DNA from: Okibacterium sp. HSC-33S16
GTDB lineage: Bacteria; Actinomycetota; Actinomycetes; Actinomycetales; Microbacteriaceae
Length of the DNA stretch: 64,000 nucleotides
Assembly: GCF_024171565.1 (NCBI RefSeq)
Contig: NZ_JALJZZ010000002.1
Span: forward strand, 434,001-498,000
Direction: 5' to 3'
Shown here: piece by piece, positions 34,379 through 43,508 of the stretch
How positions within the stretch are numbered: position 1 is the first letter of the stretch
Layout: every line of letters starts with the position of its first letter
Program-made: the position numbers and the translations under genes
The notes under the pieces: generated by a model
What the model was told of the DNA's origin: nothing
Databases searched by the model: none
The model's input: the letters and a program-made list of their open reading frames with translations, nothing else

Positions 34379-35451
34379 CCATGTCAGCGCAGTCTCGTCC
34401 ATTTCCGTACACGTTGGCCCGCGTGGGAGTGGTGATGACCCCGGAACCCGGGAACGAGCTCGAAGCCGAAGGGGTGCTCAACCCGGGCTCAGGTCGAGGA
34501 CCCGACGGCGAGCTGTATCTGCTGCCGCGGCTCGTCGAGAAGGGGAACGTCTCGCGCGTCGGGCTCGCCCGGGTTGTGGTGGAGGACGGTGTTCCCATCT
34601 CGGTTGAGCGTGAGGGCGTCGTGTTGGCGCCCGACCGGGGCTGGGAACGCGGCGTCGGCAATGCCGGGGTCGAGGACCCACGCATCACCTGGATCGCGGA
34701 ACTTGGCCTGCACGTCATGACCTACGTCGCGTACGGGCCGCTCGGACCGCGCACGGCTCTGGCCACGTCTGTGGACCTGCGGGACTGGACCCGATTGGGA
34801 CCGGTGCACTTCGAGTACGACGACGCGCTCGACATGGACCTCAACCTGTTCCACAACAAGGACACGGTGTTCTTCCCCGAAGCGGTTTCCGGGCCAGACG
34901 GTGTGCCGAGCTTTGCCGTGTTGCACCGGCCGATGTGGGATCTCGATGAAGTGAAAATGGGGCAGGGAATTCGCGTGCCGGCGGGCATTGAGGACGAGCG
35001 GCAATCCATCTGGATCAGCTTCGTGCACGTAGACGACGTCGCGCGTGACATCCGTTCCCTGACGCATTGGAGAGGGCATCGACTGCTTGCCACGCCACAG
35101 TTCGCCTTCGAGGCGCTCAAGATTGGCGGTGGGCCGCCGCCGCTCCGTGTGCCGGAGGGGTGGCTGCTGCTGCACCACGGCGTGACCGGGAAGCTGGCAC
35201 GCGCCTTCGATCAGCAGCAAAACGTCAACTATGCAGCGGGCGGCATGATTCTCGATGCGAACGAACCGTGGACGGTCCTCGCTCGAACCGAGGAACCGCT
35301 GCTTGCCGCCGAGACCGAGGATGAGCGCTCGGGCATCGTGCCGAACGTTGTCTTTCCGACAGCGATCGAGAATATCGACGGCGTGCATTTCGTGTTCTAC
35401 GGGATGGCTGACTCAAAGATCGGCGTCGCGCGGCTGGAGAGCGTAAGCTGA
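34375..35451 (+). CDS. GH130 family glycoside phosphorylase/hydrolase
   Basis: 358 aa from ATG 34375 (ATGA overlap); extension upstream is inside the permease. Five-bladed beta-propeller pattern of GH130: early Arg-rich segment GVLNPGSGRGPDGELYLLPRLV, GVEDPRITWI near residue 102 (family signature with catalytic-region Asp), the DMDLNLFHNKDTVFFPEA block, and near the C-terminus FYGMADSKIGVARL, equivalent to the YGAAD motif. No signal peptide, so it acts inside the cell on imported sugar. Known members phosphorolyse or hydrolyse beta-mannosides, for example mannosyl-glucose or beta-1,4- or beta-1,2-mannooligosaccharides. The importer upstream therefore probably carries a mannose-containing oligosaccharide (inference). 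Confidence 0.88.
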   Translation: MTMSAQSRPFPYTLARVGVVMTPEPGNELEAEGVLNPGSGRGPDGELYLLPRLVEKGNVSRVGLARVVVEDGVPISVEREGVVLAPDRGWERGVGNAGVEDPRITWIAELGLHVMTYVAYGPLGPRTALATSVDLRDWTRLGPVHFEYDDALDMDLNLFHNKDTVFFPEAVSGPDGVPSFAVLHRPMWDLDEVKMGQGIRVPAGIEDERQSIWISFVHVDDVARDIRSLTHWRGHRLLATPQFAFEALKIGGGPPPLRVPEGWLLLHHGVTGKLARAFDQQQNVNYAAGGMILDANEPWTVLARTEEPLLAAETEDERSGIVPNVVFPTAIENIDGVHFVFYGMADSKIGVARLESVS

Positions 35452-35507
35452 CCCCCATCCGACCGAGGTGAGAGCCTCAACTGACAACGGCGTGGGGAGT
35501 TCGGATC

Positions 35508-37529
35508 ATGGCGAGTTCTGTGGCGAAGCGGGTTCTGTCCGTCGTCGCGAGCGCCGTTTTTGTGGCTGCCGGGCTTGGCATGTCCGCACCAGCCGTCGCC
35601 GAAACTGCGCCGCTGAGTAACCTCGATCAACTCAACTTCCTGCTGGACGACGTGGCACCAACGGCGACGCCGGAACACGACACCTGGCGCCTGGCGGAAG
35701 AACCGCAACTTGTGATGCCGTGGACCTACGCGGATGCGCGCGATGGCGGGACGTTTGAGCGGATCGGTGGCGGAACGCTCGACCCGGCTACCGGGTACTG
35801 GGGCCAGGGTGCGTTCAACGCGGACGATGTGGCGCGCACGGCGGTGGTGTACCTGCGGCACTGGACGCAATTCGGAGATAAGGCTTCGAGGCAGCAGGCG
35901 TACGATTTGCTGCGGTCAACCGCGTACCTGCAAACGCTGACCGGCCCGAACGCCGGCAATGTGGTGCTGTGGATGCAGGCGGACGGCACGCTCACCCCCA
36001 GCGCAGACCCGGTCGAGCTGCCCGACCCCTCGGATTCGGGCGAGAGTTACTGGCTGGCGCGCTCGCTCTGGGCATTCGGCGAGGGCTATGCCGCGTTCCG
36101 TGACGTTGATCCCGAGTTCGCCGGTTTCCTTCAGGACCGGTTGCGGTTGGGCGTTGCCGCCCTCGATCGGCAGACTTTGACTCGATACGGCCAGTACCTG
36201 ACGGTCGATGGCGTGCAGCTTCCGGCGTGGCTCATCACCAACGGCGCGGACGCCAGTGCCGAAGCGGTGCTCGGGCTGTCGGCGTACCTCGAGGCGGCTC
36301 CGTCCGACACCGGTGTGCGTGCGGCGACGACGAAACTGGCTGAAGGTATCGCCGCGATGGCATCGGGTGACGCCCGAAACTGGCCGTATGGCGCCGTGTT
36401 GCCGTGGGCTGAATCGCGATCGGTCTGGCACGCGTGGGGCTCGCAGATGCCTGCTGCGCTCGCGGAAGCATCCGTTGTTCTGGGGAATCCGGCGTTGTTG
36501 GAGCCGGCGCTCAAGGACTCGGCGGTGTTCGATCCGATTCTATTAACGGCGGGAGGCCCGGATAACGGCTGGAACCCGGCACCGGTCGACCGAACCCAGA
36601 TCGCTTACGGCGTCGACTCGCGACTGCAGTCGCTTATTGCCGTTGCTGCAGCCGGGAACACGCCCGGGCTGTTGGGGCTGGCCTCCCTCGTCGGCAGTTG
36701 GTACTTCGGCACAAATGCGTCGAGCGTGCCGGTCTATGACCCGGCCACCGGAGTGACCTTCGACGGTGTGGCTGCCGACGGCACCGTGAACCGGAACAGT
36801 GGGGCTGAGTCGACGATTCACGGACAGTTGTCGATGCTCGCGCTGGACGCGAACCCGGAGCTGCGCGCTCGGACGCTGGGACTGACCACCGTGGTGTCGC
36901 GGGATGGCGCGAGGGTAGTTGAGGCGGAGACGGCTACCTCAACGAGCGGAAAGGTGGTTACGCTTCCGGACTCGGAACGCTGGACCGGTGAGTCGCAGTA
37001 TTCGGGCACCGGATACCTGCAACTCGCCAAGGGCCGCTCGGCAACGTTCGCCCTGCCACCCGCGACGTCGCAACGACTCGTCTCACCCATAATCTTCTCG
37101 GCGCAGAGCGGGAAGGCGAGCTCGCTGTGGCGCAGTGGATACGTGCCGCTCGGCGTGCTCACGCACAGTGTGGGGACGCAGGGAGTGACCGCGGTTCCCG
37201 GTGCGCTGCTGCCGCAGACGCTGCCGATTGCTGTGCCGACGAAAGGCACGAGCGTCGCGGTGACCGCGATCTCCGGTCCGGTGAAGGTGGACGCGTTGCT
37301 CGTTCGGCCGCTCTTCTCACGCCTCACCTACGGTGGCCCGGCCATGAGCACTGAACTCGTTCACTCGGCCAGCGCCGTGTCCCAGCGAGTCGCGGTGAAC
37401 GCGGCGGGCGGAGCCGGAACGCTGACGAGCTATGACTCGCGTGGCGTTGTGGTCGCGGAACACACCATCAGCGGGGCCGCTCAGATCACGCTGAAGCCGG
37501 GCGGCTTCGCCCTCGTCATCAAGGGCTAA
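35508..37529 (+). CDS. Large secreted protein, putative carbohydrate-active enzyme
   Basis: 673 aa, ATG 35508. Sec signal peptide MASSVAKRVLSVVASAVFVA cut near APAVAE. Residues ~45-450 are helical with repeated Trp/Tyr/Asp-rich segments (WGQGAFNADDVARTAVVYL, YWLARSLWAFGEGYAAF, RNWPYGAVLPWAESRSVWHAWG, VNRNSGAESTIHGQLSMLAL), consistent with an (alpha/alpha)-barrel glycosidase. Residues ~470-673 look like beta-rich carbohydrate-binding or accessory modules (VEAETATSTSGKVVTL resembles the start of a CBM-like fold). I cannot assign a GH family. Last gene of the LacI-GH130 operon, so it probably releases the imported oligosaccharide from an extracellular polymer. Confidence 0.7.
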   Translation: MASSVAKRVLSVVASAVFVAAGLGMSAPAVAETAPLSNLDQLNFLLDDVAPTATPEHDTWRLAEEPQLVMPWTYADARDGGTFERIGGGTLDPATGYWGQGAFNADDVARTAVVYLRHWTQFGDKASRQQAYDLLRSTAYLQTLTGPNAGNVVLWMQADGTLTPSADPVELPDPSDSGESYWLARSLWAFGEGYAAFRDVDPEFAGFLQDRLRLGVAALDRQTLTRYGQYLTVDGVQLPAWLITNGADASAEAVLGLSAYLEAAPSDTGVRAATTKLAEGIAAMASGDARNWPYGAVLPWAESRSVWHAWGSQMPAALAEASVVLGNPALLEPALKDSAVFDPILLTAGGPDNGWNPAPVDRTQIAYGVDSRLQSLIAVAAAGNTPGLLGLASLVGSWYFGTNASSVPVYDPATGVTFDGVAADGTVNRNSGAESTIHGQLSMLALDANPELRARTLGLTTVVSRDGARVVEAETATSTSGKVVTLPDSERWTGESQYSGTGYLQLAKGRSATFALPPATSQRLVSPIIFSAQSGKASSLWRSGYVPLGVLTHSVGTQGVTAVPGALLPQTLPIAVPTKGTSVAVTAISGPVKVDALLVRPLFSRLTYGGPAMSTELVHSASAVSQRVAVNAAGGAGTLTSYDSRGVVVAEHTISGAAQITLKPGGFALVIKG

Positions 37530-37559
37530 CTGTACACACCGGACGATCGATGGAGTAAC

Positions 37560-38258
37560 TCACGTGGCCTGGCCGTGCACAGGTCTGGCGTTTGCCGGGG
37601 GTTCTCCAACCTCCTCAATGGTGTGGCCGGTGCACGGCGTCGTTGTTACGCTGGCTCGTTCGATCCGCGACACCGTGAACCATCGCATTGCGGTGCGCAG
37701 TCTGCACCACCCAACGAGATACCAGGTGCCGTTTGTCGAGGCGAACAGAACGGGTTCGACATCGCGGGTGGTCGTGGCCCCGTCTGGCGTTGTATAGCGG
37801 ATGCGGACTACTCGTTGCTCGACCATCGCCGCCTCTAGTGCCGATCTGATGGTGCGCGAAGAGGGGGGAGCCGCGTTGACCCAGACTCGGCCGGCCAGCT
37901 CGGCGGCTCGTGCTCGAGTTCTGGGATCGAGCACGTCCAGTATCTTTTGGACGCCGGCTGCTGCTAGATCGGCGTATGGCGCATCGGGTGCAGCCGACAC
38001 GGCCGCCATGAGTGCAACGGCCTGCGCGGGGGACAGGCTGACCGGCGGGAATGATGCGCCGATCGCTAACCCGTAGCCACCGCCCGGTCCCGGGCGCGAC
38101 CATACGGGCGCACCGCTGTTCTCGAGCGCAGCGAGGTCTCTCTTGACCGTGCGGACGGATACGCCGAACTCCTTCGCCAGACGGTCGGCGGAACAACCCC
38201 GTGATCCGTTACGACGCAACATCTCGGACAGGGCGTGGAGTCTCTCAGTTCGTTTCAC
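37560..38258 (-). CDS. HTH_11/WYL-domain transcriptional regulator (YafY family)
   Basis: 232 aa. N-terminal winged helix RLHALSEMLRRNGSRGCSADRLAKEFGVSVRTVKRDLAALE, then a WYL domain (about residues 140-215, with VRIRYTTPDGATTTRDVEPVL and GTWYLVGWCRLRTAMRWF). WYL regulators respond to small ligands or nucleic acid. Divergent from the hydrolase at 38346, which is probably its target. ATG 38258. Confidence 0.9.
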   Translation of the reverse strand: MKRTERLHALSEMLRRNGSRGCSADRLAKEFGVSVRTVKRDLAALENSGAPVWSRPGPGGGYGLAIGASFPPVSLSPAQAVALMAAVSAAPDAPYADLAAAGVQKILDVLDPRTRARAAELAGRVWVNAAPPSSRTIRSALEAAMVEQRVVRIRYTTPDGATTTRDVEPVLFASTNGTWYLVGWCRLRTAMRWFTVSRIERASVTTTPCTGHTIEEVGEPPANARPVHGQAT

Positions 38259-38345
38259 TGCTCTCGTTTCACTGCTCAGCCTGATGTGAATTCATGACAG
38301 AAATAGTGACATACACCTGCCCGGAAGGCACCCCAATGTAGAGAT

Positions 38346-39086
38346 ATGACAACTACGACAACTCATCCGGCCATCATCCTTATCGCCGGCCACTGGCTGG
38401 GCGCATGGGCATGGGATGACGTCCTCGAGCACCTCGAAACCGACCACTCGCGTGCGCTGGCGATGACGCTGCCCGGCCTCGATGGGGATGATCCTGAGCG
38501 TGCGGCGAGAACTCTCGACGATCAAGTCGGAGCGATCTTGGACGTTTTCGCCCACCTCTCGGTCTCCGAAGATCAGCCGGCGATCATCGTCGCTCACAGC
38601 GGTGCGAACTTCCCCGTCAGCATTGTCCTTGACCGGCACCCTGAGCTCGTTCATCGGGTGGTGTGGGTCGACTCCGGCCCCGTTGCGACGGGAAGCGTCT
38701 TCGCCCCAGACCTCCCGGAGGAAGTGAAGGAGGTTCCCTTGCCGCCCCTGGACGTCCTCGCGCAGCGGGCGAGCTTGGACGGCCTAAGCGCAGAGGTCCT
38801 CGAACGTTTCCAAACCCGGGCCGTTCCTGAGCCCGGCCCCGTGCTTCGTCAGCGTATTGAGCTTACGAACGACGCCCGGCATGAGGTCCGGACAACCCTG
38901 GTGTGCTGCTCGATTCCGAGCGCACAGATGCTGGAGCTTGCCCGCGCGGGACACGCTATGTTCGCCGAAGTCGTGAAGATCGAGCACCTCGATGTCATTG
39001 ATCTCCCGACGGGCCATTGGCCGATGTGGAGCCGTCCCCGCGACCTCGCCACGGCCATTCAGTCAGCGGCGACGCTGCCCCGCTGA
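38346..39086 (+). CDS. Alpha/beta hydrolase (salicylate esterase/hydroxynitrile lyase-like)
   Basis: 246 aa. Motif AGHWLGAWAWDDVLEHLE matches the HGAWHGAWCW-type oxyanion segment of plant-esterase-like hydrolases. The nucleophile elbow is VAHSGANFPVSIV, with Ser in H-S-G. The catalytic His is near DLPTGHWPMW. Small esterase of unknown substrate, probably controlled by the divergent WYL regulator; possibly a detoxification gene. Confidence 0.85.
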   Translation: MTTTTTHPAIILIAGHWLGAWAWDDVLEHLETDHSRALAMTLPGLDGDDPERAARTLDDQVGAILDVFAHLSVSEDQPAIIVAHSGANFPVSIVLDRHPELVHRVVWVDSGPVATGSVFAPDLPEEVKEVPLPPLDVLAQRASLDGLSAEVLERFQTRAVPEPGPVLRQRIELTNDARHEVRTTLVCCSIPSAQMLELARAGHAMFAEVVKIEHLDVIDLPTGHWPMWSRPRDLATAIQSAATLPR

Positions 39087-39105
39087 ACTGCACTCACCAA
39101 CAAGC

Positions 39106-39137
39106 GAGGCCGGTCGCACGTGGGTGCGACCGGCCTC
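39106..39137. terminator. Bidirectional terminator between hydrolase and ptsH
   Basis: Perfect 14-bp stem GAGGCCGGTCGCAC (39106-39119 with 39124-39137), loop GTGG, followed by TTT on the plus strand. It sits between two converging genes. Confidence 0.8.
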
Positions 39138-39148
39138 TTTCATGACGA

Positions 39149-39418
39149 CTACTCGGCGTCAAGGTCCGTTTCGAGCAGGGCAACCAGCTCGGCGAGCGCC
39201 TCGTCGGCTCCGTCGCCGTCGGCGGCGAGCGTCACTGTCTCGCCATTCGATGCGCCGAGGCTCATGATCGAGAGGATGCTGGCGGCGTTCAGCGGACCGC
39301 TGTCGCCCTTCGCGATGGTGACCTTGACGGGCTGGCGCTTCACAGCGTCGATGAAGAGTGACGCGGGTCGGGCGTGAAGGCCAACGCGGCTGGCGATGAC
39401 GGCGGTGCGTTCTGACAT
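39149..39418 (-). CDS. ptsH: PTS phosphocarrier protein HPr
   Basis: 89 aa. Phosphorylation site His15 in ASRVGLHARPASLF, and regulatory-type Ser region ASILSIMSLGAS (Ser46 equivalent). Transfers phosphate from EI to the fructose EIIA encoded upstream. Distal gene of the fru operon; EI (ptsI) is not in the window. Confidence 0.95.
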   Translation of the reverse strand: MSERTAVIASRVGLHARPASLFIDAVKRQPVKVTIAKGDSGPLNAASILSIMSLGASNGETVTLAADGDGADEALAELVALLETDLDAE

Positions 39419-39459
39419 GAGATTCCTTACTGAGTCGTGGGGACGGTGGAGAAAACGAG

Positions 39460-41499
39460 TTAGACCGTCGCGGGGACGCCTGTTTCTATGGGGGTGGCAT
39501 CCGTCACTGATGTGTCATCAGCAACCGGGCGACGCCGAACGAAGCGCTTCAGCAGCACCACGATGGCGGCCGAGATGATCGTGCCGACGACGATCGCCAG
39601 GATGAACATGAGCACGTTACCGATGGCGAAGAACACGAAGATGCCGCCGTGGGGAGCTTGCGAGGTGACACCTGTGCCCATCACGATCGCACCGGTGACT
39701 GCGCTTCCGACGATGCCCGCTGGAATGACCCGGAGCGGGTCAGCCGCCGCGAACGGGATGGCGCCTTCGGAGATGAATGCCGCGCCGAGCAGCCAGGCTG
39801 CCTTCCCGTTCTCGCGCTCTGCAGCGCTGAACAGTTTGCGGTCGACGAGGGTGGCGAGGGCGAGGGCCAGCGGCGGAACCATTCCGGCCGCCATCACCGC
39901 GGCCATGATCGCCCACGGGGCCTGGTTGTCGAAGGACCCGGCGCTGAGCCCGGCCACGGCGAAGGCGTACGCCACCTTGTTGACCGGTCCGCCCAGGTCG
40001 ATGGCCATCATCGTGCCGAGGATGAGTCCAAGAAGTACAGCGGATGCTCCGGTAAGCGACGACAGCCAGGTGCTGAGTCCCGTCATCAGGGCGGCGATCG
40101 GTCCGCCGAGCAGCACGATCATGAGTCCGGAGGCGAAGATCGATCCGACGAGTGGGATGATCACGACGGGCATCAGGCCACGCAACCAGCGTGGAACGGT
40201 CAGGCGACCGATCGCCCAGGCGATGAATCCGGCGAGCAGACCACCGACAAGTCCACCGAGGAACCCAGCATTCATAACAAGAGCCACGGCGCCGGCAGTG
40301 AAACCGACGGCGATACCGGGCCGGTCAGCGATGGCGTAGGCGATGTAGCCGGCCAGCGCGGGTACAAGGAAACCCATCGACGCGCTACCGATGATGTACG
40401 CGACGGCGCCGAGGTATTGGCCCAGGCCGCCGTCGGGCAGGTTGGCCAGGCTGTTGCCGAGGACGATGTCCTTGGCGTTGTCGGTGATCTGGTAACCGGC
40501 AAGCAGGAAGCCGAGCGCGATCAGTAGACCGCCTCCCGCAACGAACGGGATCATGTAGCTCACACCGGTGAGCAGGTAGCGCTTGAGCTTCTGGCCGATG
40601 TGCTCGGATCGGGCGTCGTCGGAGGAGGCGGCGGATTCCGCACTACTTCCCGAGACGCGGCGAGCGTTCGGGTCGGTGGGAGCCGCGAGGGCCTCGGCAA
40701 TCATTTTGTCGGGCTCGTCGATTCCGCGTTTCACCGGAGACTGCACGAGCGGCATGCCAGCGAAACGGCCCTTGTCGCGAACGTCGACGTCGACCGCGAA
40801 GATCACGGCAGACGCCCGCGCGATGATTGCCGGGTCGAGCGGGGTGACGCTCGATGATCCCTGTGTCTCTACATGCAGCTCAACCCCGGCGCGCTTCGCT
40901 GCGGCGACCAGCGAGTCGGCCGCCATGTAGGTGTGTGCGATGCCGGTCGGGCACGCGGTGATCGCAACGAGCACGGGTGCCGGTTCGCTTGATGAAGCGG
41001 ATGCTCCGGCGCCAGCCGCCGAAGCGGCCGCCGGTTCTGCAGGCTTCGTCGGCGCCAGTGCCTCGTCGACGAGGTCAACGACGGCCTGCGGGGTCGGCGC
41101 GCTGCGCAGCGCGTCAGTGAAGTCCTCACGGATGAGCGAACGCGCCAGCGTGGACAGCAGCGTGAGGTGAGCCTGGTCTGCTCCCGCCGGCGCAGCGATG
41201 AAGAAGATGAGGTCGGCCGGGCCGTCGTCAGAGCCGAAGTCGACGCCCGGGTTCGGGCGAGCCATGACGAGGGTCGGCACGGTGACCGCTTCGGAGCGGC
41301 AGTGCGGGATGGCCAGGCCGCCCGGGATCCCGGTGTCGGTCTTCGACTCGCGGTCCCACGCGTCGGCGAACAGGGCGTCGACGCTCGTGGCGCGGCCGTT
41401 CTCGACGACGAGGGTCGCAAGAGTGCGGATGACCGCTGCGCGGTCGGTTCCGAGATTCTGGTCGAGGAGGACCAGCTCGGGGGTGATGAGGGAAGACAT
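39460..41499 (-). CDS. fruA: PTS fructose transporter, EIIABC fusion
   Basis: 679 aa from ATG 41499, set by AAGGAG; the frame runs upstream to 41814 across fruK and is spurious. Domain order: EIIA (residues 1-150) with phospho-His66 in GGLAIPHCRSE, a Pro/Ala/Ser linker, EIIB (~173-275) with phospho-Cys183 in VAITACPTGIAHTYMA, and EIIC (~310-650) with about nine membrane helices including GGPVNKVAYAFAVAGLS. Takes up fructose while phosphorylating it to fructose 1-phosphate, the substrate of FruK. Confidence 0.96.
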   Translation of the reverse strand: MSSLITPELVLLDQNLGTDRAAVIRTLATLVVENGRATSVDALFADAWDRESKTDTGIPGGLAIPHCRSEAVTVPTLVMARPNPGVDFGSDDGPADLIFFIAAPAGADQAHLTLLSTLARSLIREDFTDALRSAPTPQAVVDLVDEALAPTKPAEPAAASAAGAGASASSSEPAPVLVAITACPTGIAHTYMAADSLVAAAKRAGVELHVETQGSSSVTPLDPAIIARASAVIFAVDVDVRDKGRFAGMPLVQSPVKRGIDEPDKMIAEALAAPTDPNARRVSGSSAESAASSDDARSEHIGQKLKRYLLTGVSYMIPFVAGGGLLIALGFLLAGYQITDNAKDIVLGNSLANLPDGGLGQYLGAVAYIIGSASMGFLVPALAGYIAYAIADRPGIAVGFTAGAVALVMNAGFLGGLVGGLLAGFIAWAIGRLTVPRWLRGLMPVVIIPLVGSIFASGLMIVLLGGPIAALMTGLSTWLSSLTGASAVLLGLILGTMMAIDLGGPVNKVAYAFAVAGLSAGSFDNQAPWAIMAAVMAAGMVPPLALALATLVDRKLFSAAERENGKAAWLLGAAFISEGAIPFAAADPLRVIPAGIVGSAVTGAIVMGTGVTSQAPHGGIFVFFAIGNVLMFILAIVVGTIISAAIVVLLKRFVRRRPVADDTSVTDATPIETGVPATV

Positions 41500-41545
41500 G
41501 AACGAAACTCCTTCGTTGTCGTGCGTGGGGGACGTGAGGGGCGCG

Positions 41546-42544
41546 TTACTCGGCGAGAACGCGGGGGGAGCGGCTGACGGCGATGGCGCCGGAGTCCGCT
41601 TGCTCGAGGGTGGGAACCTTCGAGCCGGGAAGAGAAGCGGCCGCAGCGCCGTGCGCGATGGCCTGGGCGAGACACCCAGCCGCGTCGTCGCCACGCTCGG
41701 AGGCCAGGAGGAAACCGGCGAGGGAGCAGTCACCGGCGCCAACGGTGCTGCGGGCCACAATGCGGGGGGCGGCGGCGCGGACAACGTCGCTGTCGGTGGC
41801 AAGCACGGCCCCACGGGATCCGAGGGTGATGAGGGCCGCGCCGAGACCGTGCTGCAACACCTGGTCCGCGATCTCGACTACGCTCGCGTCGTCGGAGCCG
41901 AGCAGCTCCGGGTCGACATCCGGAACCGCAATGCCAAGCGACGACGCCAGGTCGAAGAGCTCCTCGGCGTTGGGCTTGATGAGGTCGACCCGTTCGTCCG
42001 ATGCGAGGAGGGCGGCGAGCGGCTCGCCCGAGCTGTCGACGGCGACGCGGGGGGCGGGAACGCCGCGGAGCGCAGCGTCGTTCCGTACCTCGTGCACGAT
42101 GTGGGCGTAGAAGTCGCTGGGCAGACCGGGAGGCAGCGATCCTGCGAGAACCAGCCACGTGGCATCCGCAGATCTCGACACAATGAGGGTCATCAATGCA
42201 GCAGCCGTCGTCTCGGTAACGGGCGCACCGGGCTCGTTGAGCTTCGTGGTGGTGCCATCTGGTTCCGTGATGGTGGTGTTGGAGCGGATGGGCGCGGTAA
42301 CCGGAACCGTCTCGGCCGGGATACCGTCGGCCAGGAGGGCGAGGACCATGGGGTCAGCGGACGCGCCCGGAAGCATCGCGAGGGTGGCGACGCCGGCGGT
42401 GTGCAGAGCGCGAGAGACGTTGACGCCCTTGCCGCCGGGTTCCTGGATAGCACGCGCCGCGCGTTGCACCGATCCACGCTCGAGCGGAGCGTCGAGGTCG
42501 ATGGTGCGGTCGAAGGACGGGTTGAGGGTGACCGTGACAATCAC
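41546..42544 (-). CDS. fruK: 1-Phosphofructokinase
   Basis: 332 aa. PfkB/ribokinase family: Gly-rich start GGKGVNVSRAL near residue 37 and the C-terminal ATP-binding/anion-hole motif TVGAGDCSLAGFLLASERG with catalytic Asp. Converts fructose 1-phosphate to fructose 1,6-bisphosphate. GTG start at 42544 overlaps the fruR stop by 4 nt; fruA follows 46 nt downstream. Confidence 0.95.
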   Translation of the reverse strand: MIVTVTLNPSFDRTIDLDAPLERGSVQRAARAIQEPGGKGVNVSRALHTAGVATLAMLPGASADPMVLALLADGIPAETVPVTAPIRSNTTITEPDGTTTKLNEPGAPVTETTAAALMTLIVSRSADATWLVLAGSLPPGLPSDFYAHIVHEVRNDAALRGVPAPRVAVDSSGEPLAALLASDERVDLIKPNAEELFDLASSLGIAVPDVDPELLGSDDASVVEIADQVLQHGLGAALITLGSRGAVLATDSDVVRAAAPRIVARSTVGAGDCSLAGFLLASERGDDAAGCLAQAIAHGAAAASLPGSKVPTLEQADSGAIAVSRSPRVLAE

Positions 42545-43326
42545 GCGACGATCACCTCCACCTCGTCGGAGTCGAGCGCCGCCGAGAGAGTGCCGACCGG
42601 GTCACTGTTTGAGATCAGCGTGTCGAGTTCGCGCAGCTCGGCGAACCGGTAGAGCGCTTCGTCGCCGAGCTTGGACGAGTCGACGAGAGCGACCGTGCGT
42701 CGAGCGGCGCGGACCATGGCGGATTTCACCGAGGCTTCACGCTCTTCGGGGGTACTCAGGCCGAAATCGGCAGAGATGCCGTTCGCGCCGAGGAAGGCAA
42801 CGTCAGGGCGCAGGTGGGCGAGTTGCTCGATCGTGCTACCGCCGACCGCTGCGCTCGTGACTCCGCGAACGCTTCCCCCGAGAAGGTGCAGGTCGATCGC
42901 AGGGTTGTGGTGAAGGAGCGCAGCGATGGGCACCGAGTTCGTGATGACCGTGATATTCGATGAGCCCTTGCCGCGCCAGTCGGCCAGGAGCTCAGCCAAT
43001 GCCCCGGTTGTGGTGCCTGCGTCAAGCAACAGCGAACCGCGGAAGTCATCGCCGATGAGGTCGAACGCGGCTCTAGCGATCGCCATTTTGGCCTCGCGGG
43101 CCTCGCCGGATCGGTCGGCGACCGTGGACTCTACAACGCTCGTTTTGCCTGCGGCGACGGCTCCGCCGTGCACCCGGCGGAGAGCGCCCTGGCGTTCGAG
43201 GACGTCGAGGTCGCGGCGAACGGTTTCGGCCGTGACCGACAGGGAGTCGGACAATCCAGCGACGGTGACGCGGCCACTGGCCTGCAACAGTTCGGCGATG
43301 CGCTCGTGGCGTTCGATGGCATACAT
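42541..43326 (-). CDS. fruR: DeoR-family regulator of the fructose operon
   Basis: 261 aa. N-terminal DeoR winged helix RHERIAELLQASGRVTVAGL then LSVTAETVRRDLDVLERQGALRRVHGG, followed by the sugar-phosphate isomerase-like effector domain with LLDAGTTTGALAELL and VALVDSSKLG. Presumably senses fructose 1-phosphate. First gene of fruR-fruK-fruA-ptsH, so probably autoregulated. Confidence 0.93.
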   Translation of the reverse strand: MYAIERHERIAELLQASGRVTVAGLSDSLSVTAETVRRDLDVLERQGALRRVHGGAVAAGKTSVVESTVADRSGEAREAKMAIARAAFDLIGDDFRGSLLLDAGTTTGALAELLADWRGKGSSNITVITNSVPIAALLHHNPAIDLHLLGGSVRGVTSAAVGGSTIEQLAHLRPDVAFLGANGISADFGLSTPEEREASVKSAMVRAARRTVALVDSSKLGDEALYRFAELRELDTLISNSDPVGTLSAALDSDEVEVIVA

Positions 43327-43401
43327 GTCGACGCTGACTCCTCGGACTTCTCTGAACCGGAATTCGCTGGACGATCCTTCGGCGAATCTTTGTTTCAGTG
43401 A

Positions 43402-43436
43402 CTTTATGCCCGATTCTGTGGGAATGCAAGATTAAC
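43402..43436 (-). promoter_or_regulatory. Candidate fru operon promoter region
   Basis: The 180-nt gap upstream of fruR holds an AT-richer stretch. On the minus strand CTTGCA and CATAAA are 17 nt apart, giving a plausible but weak sigma-70 promoter about 75 nt before fruR. No operator could be defined. Confidence 0.3.
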
Positions 43437-43508
43437 CGCAGAAAAAGCCAGAAATCTCCACATCCGATCGGAATGGGTGCGGGGATTAGAGGGTGAATCG
43501 GCCTTGGC

